Positions 6,262-11,648 of a stretch of DNA of 17,792 bases are shown piece after piece; within the stretch, counting starts at the first letter, position 1, and the number at the start of each line of letters is the position of its first letter. This DNA is from Candidatus Peribacteria bacterium (GTDB lineage: Bacteria > Patescibacteriota > Gracilibacteria > UBA1369 > LOWO2-01-FULL-3). A program made the position numbers and the translations under genes. The stretch lies in NCBI GenBank assembly GCA_943359415.1, contig CALRHQ010000010.1, positions 1 to 17,792 on the forward strand, in the 5' to 3' direction. Below the pieces are notes generated by a model. It made no database searches. It worked only from the letters and a program-made list of their open reading frames with translations, and was not told the origin of the DNA.

Positions 6262-6789
6262 TTATTGAACCACAATAGTTCCCTTCATAGAAGGATGTAT
6301 TGAGCAATAATATTCATATGTTCCAGCTTTTTCAAATTTAAAAGAAAAACTTCCGCCTTTTTCAAGTACAGGACTTTTAAAAAGTCCATCAACAGAAACC
6401 CCGTCATGTGCCGCAACATCATCATGTTTCCATAAAACACTATCTCCAGCATTAACTGTAACTACATTAGGAGAAAAAGCAAAATCACTCATCATAACAA
6501 CTTTTGTTTTTGGAACAACAACTTCAACTTTCGACTCTTCAGTCTTAGGTTCTTCAGTTTTCACTTCTTCAACCTTAGCTTCCTCAGCTTTTGGCTCCTC
6601 AGTTTTCACCTCTTCAGTCTTCTTCTCTTCAGCTTTCACTTCTGATTTTTCAACAGGCACAGCTTCAGGTTCCACAGCTTTATTTACCTCAACAGGCACA
6701 TTTTCAATTTTTTCTTGAACACGATTTTTCGCTGCACATCCGACAAAAACAAACATTGAGATCAAAGAAATTGATAAAAGTTTTTTCAT
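6262..6789 (-). CDS. Lipoprotein with Lys/Glu-rich linker and cupredoxin domain
   Basis: 175 residues. The lipobox FVGC places the lipidated cysteine at residue 18. A long acidic/basic linker (about 30-92) contains repeats such as EEVKTEEPK, which would lift the domain off the membrane. The C-terminal domain (95-175) is a plastocyanin/amicyanin-like cupredoxin: FSPNVVTVNAGDSVLW, then His128, and the copper loop CSIHPSM with Cys162, His165 and Met168, the four usual type 1 copper ligands. It should carry electrons or bind copper at the outer face of the cytoplasmic membrane. The partner oxidase or reductase is not in the window. The start is ATG followed by AAA AAA, and the stop is TAA. It precedes the four-helix membrane protein by 18 bases. 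Confidence 0.9.
   Translation of the reverse strand: MKKLLSISLISMFVFVGCAAKNRVQEKIENVPVEVNKAVEPEAVPVEKSEVKAEEKKTEEVKTEEPKAEEAKVEEVKTEEPKTEESKVEVVVPKTKVVMMSDFAFSPNVVTVNAGDSVLWKHDDVAAHDGVSVDGLFKSPVLEKGGSFSFKFEKAGTYEYYCSIHPSMKGTIVVQ
6530..6645 (-). repeat. Tandem repeat in the lipoprotein linker (45-bp period)
   Basis: The coding DNA of the Lys/Glu/Val/Pro linker repeats with a 45-base (15-codon) period. For example GGTTCTTCAGTTTTCAC at 6548 recurs nearly unchanged at 6593. Such repeats change length easily by slippage, so linker length may vary between strains. Confidence 0.7.
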
Positions 6790-6846
6790 AAAGTTTTAAA
6801 GATAAGAAATATTTACTAACAAAAAGATATTAACTCAAAACTAAAA

Positions 6847-6882
6847 CAAAAAAAAGACCCTCCTTGAGGAGAGTCGTTTTTT
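6847..6882. terminator. Bidirectional intrinsic terminator
   Basis: GACCCTCC (6856-6863) and GGAGAGTC (6868-6875) form an 8-bp stem with one G-T pair around TTGA. It is flanked by a run of A on the left and TTTTTT on the right, so it works in both directions. It directly follows the minus-strand histone-like gene (stop at 6901) and insulates it from the cupredoxin lipoprotein gene. Confidence 0.85.
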
Positions 6883-6900
6883 CAGGTTGCTAAGCAGAAA

Positions 6901-7011
6901 CTATTTACGTTTCTTTGCTACTTTTTTAGCAGCTTTTTTTACCACTTTCTTTACTACTTTCTTTACTGCTTTCTTAGCAACCACTTTCTTTTTTGCTTTT
7001 TTAACTGGCAT
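6901..7011 (-). CDS. 36-residue Lys/Val/Ala-rich histone-H1-like peptide
   Basis: A short frame reads MPVKKAKKKVVAKKAVKK, continues with VVKK and AAKK units, and ends VAKKRK before TAG. Eighteen of its 36 residues are lysine, arranged as KK pairs separated by two small or hydrophobic residues (VV, AV, AA, VA), as in the C-terminal tail of histone H1 and the bacterial H1-like proteins (Hc1, AlgP, HupB tails). Tight nucleic-acid binding and nucleoid compaction are the obvious guess. The reality of the gene is supported by a plausible promoter (7046-7074) about 35 bases upstream and a strong terminator starting 19 bases after the stop. Low sequence complexity means that chance cannot be fully excluded. 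Confidence 0.72.
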   Translation of the reverse strand: MPVKKAKKKVVAKKAVKKVVKKVVKKAAKKVAKKRK

Positions 7012-7045
7012 CTTAAATGAGGTTTAAGAAATAAAATGCAATTAA

Positions 7046-7074
7046 AATATCCTTCGTTATGGTCAAAAAGTCAA
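7046..7074 (-). promoter_or_regulatory. Promoter for the histone-like peptide
   Basis: On the minus strand TTGACT (7069-7074) and GATATT (7046-7051) are 17 bases apart, which puts the start of transcription about 28 bases before the ATG at 7011. The rest of the 129-base gap up to the TMEM43 gene shows nothing clear. Confidence 0.45.
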
Positions 7075-7140
7075 TGTACAAGCGCCTTTTTCGCATCTCT
7101 TCTTGTAGATGAATCTGCAACCTGTTTTATAAATTCAAAT

Positions 7141-8265
7141 TTATACGTGAACAACAGTAGGCTTTTTTGCCTTAAGCTTGAGCACAACGACGAATGCAAT
7201 AATTCCAACAACTGCAACAACAATCATTGCAACTAAACTATGTATTAACATTGAAACAACGATTGCAAGAATGCTCAAAACCAAAGAAACAAGGAAAGTT
7301 AACAATCCAATTGCTCCACGACTGATAGATCCAAGGATAGGAAGAACATCAAGAACAACGCTTATTGGTCCAAACAAAGAGCTAAGACCAATCCACATCA
7401 TCAAGAATCCGATTGCTCTAAAAATCCAAAGCCACATTGTATATTCAGTATGCATTTGTTTAATAGCTTCATCAAATGTTCCATTGAAAAGTCTGTACAA
7501 AGATTCTGCAGTTTTTTGATCTACATAAGTTACAAGTTTTCCACCTTCAAGTTTTCCAAAAACAGTTCCATCCAAATTATTTTTTACAGCACTATAAGAA
7601 ATTCTCAAATCTCCAACTTGTGGAGAAGCAAGTGTTCCTTTTCCAACAAGAACAAATCCATTTTCAAAAACACCTTTAGTCAAATCCAAATCTTCTTTTT
7701 TAAGAGTTAAATTTTCATAATTAGGCAAAACAAGTTTTGACATATCTACATCATAAGCTCCAACTTTCGCAGAATTAACATGGAAGGTATCAGCTTTTAT
7801 AGACATTTCAGGATTTGAGTGTCCTGCAGGTTCTTTAAATTGAGAACTTGATCCGGGAGCTGAAGTCCAACTTGTAGAATAACTATAAGTTGTAGTAGTT
7901 GTTTCTGAACCTCCGGTATTTGTATCTGATTTAGATTCAGATTTTTCAACCCAAGCAAACATTTCAACACTTCTTGAAACAGCAAGATAATCAGCAGGTT
8001 TCAAAAACATAGAATCTCCAAGTTTTTCCGTAGATACAGCCTTTCCTGTAACAGCAATCAATTTTCCATCAGCAGAAGAATCAACACTTTCAGCAGAAAC
8101 TTTTGTCGCAGTTTCTCCTATTTCAGAAATATCAACTTTTCCCTCATTCCAATAAATCACTCCGAATGCTCCGAGAAAAAGAATAAGACCAAAAACAACA
8201 CCTTTAACAGCGTCGCCGATTCTTGAAAAGTAACCTTTTGTGGTAACTTCTGTAATATTTGCCAT
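7141..8265 (-). CDS. TMEM43 (LUMA) family membrane protein
   Basis: 374 residues with the family layout: one N-terminal membrane helix (about 21-38), a large non-cytoplasmic domain (40-270), and a C-terminal cluster of helices at about 277-298, 300-312, 318-340 and 342-363. The segment with AVSRSVEMFAWVEK (95-108), TYSYSTSWTSAP (126-137) and SSQFKEPAGHSNPEMSI (140-156) is the recognisable TMEM43 signature. The family is best known from the animal nuclear-envelope protein LUMA, with bacterial homologues of unknown role. The start is ATG with a 25-base leader from an extended -10, and the stop is TAA. It diverges from smpB, with 44 bases between the starts. No partner is suggested by the neighbours. 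Confidence 0.85.
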   Translation of the reverse strand: MANITEVTTKGYFSRIGDAVKGVVFGLILFLGAFGVIYWNEGKVDISEIGETATKVSAESVDSSADGKLIAVTGKAVSTEKLGDSMFLKPADYLAVSRSVEMFAWVEKSESKSDTNTGGSETTTTTYSYSTSWTSAPGSSSQFKEPAGHSNPEMSIKADTFHVNSAKVGAYDVDMSKLVLPNYENLTLKKEDLDLTKGVFENGFVLVGKGTLASPQVGDLRISYSAVKNNLDGTVFGKLEGGKLVTYVDQKTAESLYRLFNGTFDEAIKQMHTEYTMWLWIFRAIGFLMMWIGLSSLFGPISVVLDVLPILGSISRGAIGLLTFLVSLVLSILAIVVSMLIHSLVAMIVVAVVGIIAFVVVLKLKAKKPTVVHV

Positions 8266-8296
8266 AGGTATGGATTAAAATTTAAAATCACGGTAG

Positions 8297-8305
8297 ATTA
8301 TATCA
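8297..8305 (-). promoter_or_regulatory. Extended -10 promoter for the TMEM43 gene
   Basis: TGATATAAT on the minus strand is a perfect -10 hexamer (8297-8302) with TG-n upstream. It lies in the 44-base gap shared with smpB, so its -35 region falls in the first codons of smpB, where no good hexamer is seen. Confidence 0.55.
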
Positions 8306-8309
8306 CGAT

Positions 8310-8804
8310 ATGAGAACCAAAACGCAAATGAAAAACGCTACAACTAAAAATAAGGGAGAAAGTTATTACGCAAAAAATAAAAAAGCGTATCACGATTATA
8401 TCATTTTAGAAAATTTCGAAGCGGGAGTAGTTTTAAACGGAGCTGAAGTAAAAGCCATAAAAAAATCACAAGCAAATTTGAAAGGTGCATTTGTAACAGT
8501 GGAAAATAGCGAAGCATTTTTGAAACAGGCACATGTCACAAATTATAAATTCGCAGACATAAAAGCACTCGATCCGGTCAGGCCAAGAAAATTACTTTTA
8601 AGCAAAAAAGAAATCACAACCCTTGCTCAAAATCTCGAACAAAAAGGAACAACAATAATTCCTCTCGAACTTTATCCAAAAAATGGATTAATAAAACTTC
8701 GCATCGGAATCTGCAAAGGAAAAAAGACCTACGACAAGCGCGAAACTCTCAAGAAACGCACCCAAGATTTGGAAGTAAATCAAGCGGTCAAGAGGTATAA
8801 ATAA
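8310..8804 (+). CDS. smpB: SsrA-binding protein SmpB
   Basis: 164 residues. SmpB binds tmRNA and brings it to stalled ribosomes for trans-translation in the cytoplasm. Family landmarks are KNKKAYHDYIILENFEAGVVLNGAEVKAIKK (22-52), the NLKGAFVTV segment (56-64), the ARPRK-like loop PVRPRKLLL (89-97), and the C-terminal tail GKKTYDKRETLKKRTQDLEV (136-155) that enters the mRNA channel. The first 15 residues are a basic extension; an internal Met at residue 7 would give the more usual start. No Shine-Dalgarno sequence is present. The tmRNA gene itself is not in this window. It heads the plus-strand run smpB-nadE-nadM-phosphohexomutase but is probably separated from nadE by the 8830-8847 dyad. Confidence 0.96.
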   Translation: MRTKTQMKNATTKNKGESYYAKNKKAYHDYIILENFEAGVVLNGAEVKAIKKSQANLKGAFVTVENSEAFLKQAHVTNYKFADIKALDPVRPRKLLLSKKEITTLAQNLEQKGTTIIPLELYPKNGLIKLRIGICKGKKTYDKRETLKKRTQDLEVNQAVKRYK

Positions 8805-8811
8805 AGTTATA

Positions 8812-8840
8812 TTGTTTTAGTTCTTTTGCGGAGGTATATT
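8812..8840 (+). promoter_or_regulatory. Promoter before nadE
   Basis: TTGTTT (8812-8817) and TATATT (8835-8840) are 17 bases apart. The -10 lies inside the dyad at 8830-8847, so a protein or fold at that dyad could affect initiation. Confidence 0.4.
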
Positions 8841-8850
8841 GACCTCCTTT
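8830..8850 (+). terminator. Dyad between smpB and nadE (weak terminator or operator)
   Basis: GGAGGT (8830-8835) and ACCTCC (8842-8847) form a 6-bp stem around ATATTG, followed by TTTCTT. The stem is short and the T run broken, so termination after smpB would be weak. The same dyad overlaps the predicted -10 box of nadE and could equally be an operator. Confidence 0.45.
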
Positions 8851-8866
8851 CTTAATACAAAAAAAC

Positions 8867-9619
8867 ATGCACAATACATACACAAAAATTCTCGCGGAAA
8901 TTCATAAATATTTCAAGACTTACGGATTTGAAAAAGCGGTGATAGGCGTTAGCGGTGGAATCGATTCAGCAGTTTCACTAAAACTCACCGTAGACGCACT
9001 TGGAGCTGAAAATGTCACAGCACTTTTGATGCCAGAAAAAGGTGTTTCTCTAGAAGAAAATTACATGCACGCAAAAACACTTTGCCAATTTTTGAAAGTG
9101 GAATTTTTCACAGTTCCATTAAATAAATTTCTTACAGATTTTCTTGCACTTCCCTGGAAACCAAGCGACCTTGCGCAAATAAATATAAAAGCCCGCGTCA
9201 GAATGTCTATTTTATACAATTTCGCAAATACAAAAAATGCATTGGTCATCGGAACATCAAATAAAACTGAACTTTTCTTGGGCTATGGAACAAAATACGG
9301 AGATCTTGCAGCCGACATCGAAGTCATTGGCGATATGCTGAAAACAGACGTTTACAAATTGGCGGAACACTTGGGACTTCCTGACGAATTCCTTACGAAA
9401 GCTCCATCTGCAGAGCTTTATCCGGATCAAACAGATGAAGAAGAACTTGGAATGACATACAAAGATATGGATATGATTTTATCTCAAGTCGAAAAAGGTC
9501 TAAAAAAAGATGAACTGATAGACAAGGGCATAAATCCAAATCTGGTACACAAAATATTCAGATTGATAGACATAAATCAGCACAAATTACATCCTCCTCA
9601 TCTTATAGTCTTGAATTAA
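8867..9619 (+). CDS. nadE: NAD(+) synthetase, ammonia-dependent type
   Basis: 250 residues. The enzyme converts nicotinic acid adenine dinucleotide to NAD using ATP and ammonia in the cytoplasm. The ATP-pyrophosphatase P-loop SGGIDS is at 29-34. IGTSNKTELFLGYGTKYGDLAADIEVIGDMLKT (128-160) holds the substrate and metal-binding residues, and KAPSAELYPDQTDEEELGMTY (178-198) is the typical C-terminal motif. The glutaminase (nitrilase-like) domain of the long NadE form is absent, so free ammonia or a separate amidotransferase is needed. The start is ATG without a Shine-Dalgarno sequence, and the stop is TAA. nadM follows after 48 bases, so the last two NAD-forming steps are encoded side by side. 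Confidence 0.96.
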   Translation: MHNTYTKILAEIHKYFKTYGFEKAVIGVSGGIDSAVSLKLTVDALGAENVTALLMPEKGVSLEENYMHAKTLCQFLKVEFFTVPLNKFLTDFLALPWKPSDLAQINIKARVRMSILYNFANTKNALVIGTSNKTELFLGYGTKYGDLAADIEVIGDMLKTDVYKLAEHLGLPDEFLTKAPSAELYPDQTDEEELGMTYKDMDMILSQVEKGLKKDELIDKGINPNLVHKIFRLIDINQHKLHPPHLIVLN

Positions 9620-9639
9620 AAAAGATTTTTCAATATTCT
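9611..9639 (+). promoter_or_regulatory. Possible promoter before nadM
   Basis: TTGAAT (9611-9616, overlapping the end of nadE) and TATTCT (9634-9639) are 17 bases apart. The match is moderate and could be chance in AT-rich DNA; read-through from nadE is equally possible. Confidence 0.3.
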
Positions 9640-9667
9640 AAAAGAGTAGAAAATTTAATTTGAAAAA

Positions 9668-10207
9668 ATGAAATCCGCCCTATTTATCGGACGATTCCAA
9701 CCTTTCCACAAAGGTCATCTTGAAGTTATTAAAGAAATTTTAAAAGAAAACGACCGCGTGATTATAGGGATTGGAAGCGCAGAAAACAGCTTCCTTCCGG
9801 AAAATCCAATGACAGCAAGTGAAAGATTTCAAATCATAGACGAATCTCTAAAAGAAGCAAAAATCTCATCAGAAAAATTCAGAATAATACCAATAAGAAA
9901 TATCAACAATTACTATCTTTGGTTTGAGCATGTAAACACATACGTTCCGCCGTACGACACCGTTTACACAGGTTCAGAAATAGTAAAAGCATGCTACATA
10001 GGCAAAAAAATTAAAATCAAAAATTTAAAAAGAAAATTTGAAGTAAGCGCAACAAAAATAAGGAAAGCAATTTTGGAAAAAGATGAATGGGAACAACATG
10101 TGCCAAAAGCTTGCGCAGACTTGATCAAAAAATGGAAAATTCCTGCAAGAATAAAAATCATTCAACACACGATGGATCAAACAAAATACAACAATTCCTC
10201 ATTTTAA
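9668..10207 (+). CDS. nadM: NadM-type nicotinamide/nicotinate mononucleotide adenylyltransferase
   Basis: 179 residues of the nucleotidyltransferase fold. The enzyme joins the AMP of ATP to a pyridine mononucleotide, giving NAD or its deamido form. GRFQPFHKGH (8-17) contains the HxGH ATP-binding motif, and SATKIRKAI (127-135) is the ISSTxIR-like motif. PMTASERFQII (47-57) and the following DEWEQHVP (139-146) match the archaeal-style NadM group rather than bacterial NadD, which suggests nicotinamide mononucleotide use, though the deamido substrate supplied to NadE would make better pathway sense. The tail after residue 158 is lysine/arginine-rich and variable. It sits between nadE and the phosphohexomutase, whose ATG is only three bases after this stop, so those two are surely co-transcribed. 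Confidence 0.88.
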   Translation: MKSALFIGRFQPFHKGHLEVIKEILKENDRVIIGIGSAENSFLPENPMTASERFQIIDESLKEAKISSEKFRIIPIRNINNYYLWFEHVNTYVPPYDTVYTGSEIVKACYIGKKIKIKNLKRKFEVSATKIRKAILEKDEWEQHVPKACADLIKKWKIPARIKIIQHTMDQTKYNNSSF

Positions 10208-10210
10208 ATT

Positions 10211-11635
10211 ATGACAAAATTAAATCCAAATATTTTTAGAGCATATGATATTCGTGGCATAGCAGCGCCAAAAGATGCAAACCAAACAGCAGACCTCACA
10301 ACTGAAACTGCATATTTGATAGGACTTGGAACCGCAACATTTTTAAAAGAAAAATACGCAACAAAGAATATGGCTGTAGGCTGTGACATCAGACTAACAA
10401 GTGAAGATTTAAAATCAGCATTCATAAAAGGCATTTTGGAATGCGGTATAGACGTCACAGACATCGGAGCATCTATTTCCCCAATGATCTACTGGGCATC
10501 GTGCGCAATGCCATTTGACAGCGCTACAAACATCACGGCAAGCCACAACCCGAAAGAATATAATGGAGTAAAAACAGTTGCAAAAAATGCACACTCAATT
10601 TGTGGAGAAGATCTTCAAGAAATTTTTAAAATAATTCAATCAGAAAAATTTTCAAAATCAGAAAAACAAGGAACATTAGACACAAAAAACATTTGGCCTG
10701 AGTATATGAAAGATTTGCTTTCAAAAGCAAAATTAATTGCCACAAATCATTTAAATAAAAAAATTAAAGTCGTAATCGATGCTGGAAACGGAGTTGCAGG
10801 AAAATTCGCACCTGAACTCCTCAGAAATTTCGGATGCGAAGTCGTAGAACTTTTTTGTGAACCTGACGGGAATTTCCCAAATCACGAAGCCAATCCGGAA
10901 GAAGAAGCAAACATGAAAGATTTAATGAAATCGGTCATAGAACATCACGCAGATATAGGAATAGCATTCGATGGAGACGGCGACAGAGTTGGAATCATAG
11001 ATGAAAAAGGAAAAATGTACTGCGCGGATTTCGTGTTGCTCATGCTAGTTCGTGATTTAACAGAACGCGTGAAAAATCCAAAAGTTGTTTTCGACACAAA
11101 ATTTTCACAGGCAATTATAAATAAATTAAAAGATTTCGGTGCAACAACTATAATGTCTAAGACAGGCCACAGTTTCATCGAAGATAAAATAAAAGAAGAG
11201 CATGCGGACATCGGCGGAGAAACTTCAGGACATTTATTTTTCGCGGAAAATTATTATGGATTTGACGATGCATTTTTAGCAGCATTAAAAATTGTTGAAA
11301 TCGTAGGAAAACACACTCATCCGGTTTCACAAATGTTCAACGACGTACCTCACGTAGTAGCAACTCCGGAAATAAAAGTTCCATGTCCTGATGATAAAAA
11401 ATTCGCAATAGTGCAAGAATTAGTGGACCACTTCACAAAAATCTATTCTTGCATAACAATCGACGGAGTTCGTATCAGTTTTGACGAAAATTCATGGGCT
11501 GCCATACGCGCCTCAAATACAAGCCCGAACTTGACACTGCGATTTGAAGCAAAAACTCTCGAAAAAGTTCAAGAAATGAAAAAAATAATGGCCGACGCAC
11601 TAAAAAATCATCCGGAAATTTCCACAAATTGGTAA
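10211..11635 (+). CDS. Phosphomannomutase / phosphoglucomutase
   Basis: 474 residues of the alpha-D-phosphohexomutase superfamily, closest in pattern to the AlgC/ManB type. It interconverts hexose 6- and 1-phosphates for nucleotide-sugar and surface-glycan synthesis. All four signature loops are intact: the phosphoserine loop TASHNP (Ser111), the metal loop DGDGDR (254-259), the sugar-specificity loop GETSGH (336-341), and the phosphate-binding loop RASNTSPNLTLR (433-444). FRAYDIRG at 9-16 is the usual beginning. The length is normal. The ATG follows the nadM stop by three bases. Its stop (TAA) lies 13 bases from the convergent surface-protein gene with no visible terminator. Whether mannose or glucose is preferred cannot be told from sequence alone. 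Confidence 0.94.
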   Translation: MTKLNPNIFRAYDIRGIAAPKDANQTADLTTETAYLIGLGTATFLKEKYATKNMAVGCDIRLTSEDLKSAFIKGILECGIDVTDIGASISPMIYWASCAMPFDSATNITASHNPKEYNGVKTVAKNAHSICGEDLQEIFKIIQSEKFSKSEKQGTLDTKNIWPEYMKDLLSKAKLIATNHLNKKIKVVIDAGNGVAGKFAPELLRNFGCEVVELFCEPDGNFPNHEANPEEEANMKDLMKSVIEHHADIGIAFDGDGDRVGIIDEKGKMYCADFVLLMLVRDLTERVKNPKVVFDTKFSQAIINKLKDFGATTIMSKTGHSFIEDKIKEEHADIGGETSGHLFFAENYYGFDDAFLAALKIVEIVGKHTHPVSQMFNDVPHVVATPEIKVPCPDDKKFAIVQELVDHFTKIYSCITIDGVRISFDENSWAAIRASNTSPNLTLRFEAKTLEKVQEMKKIMADALKNHPEISTNW

Positions 11636-11648
11636 AATAAATCTTCAA

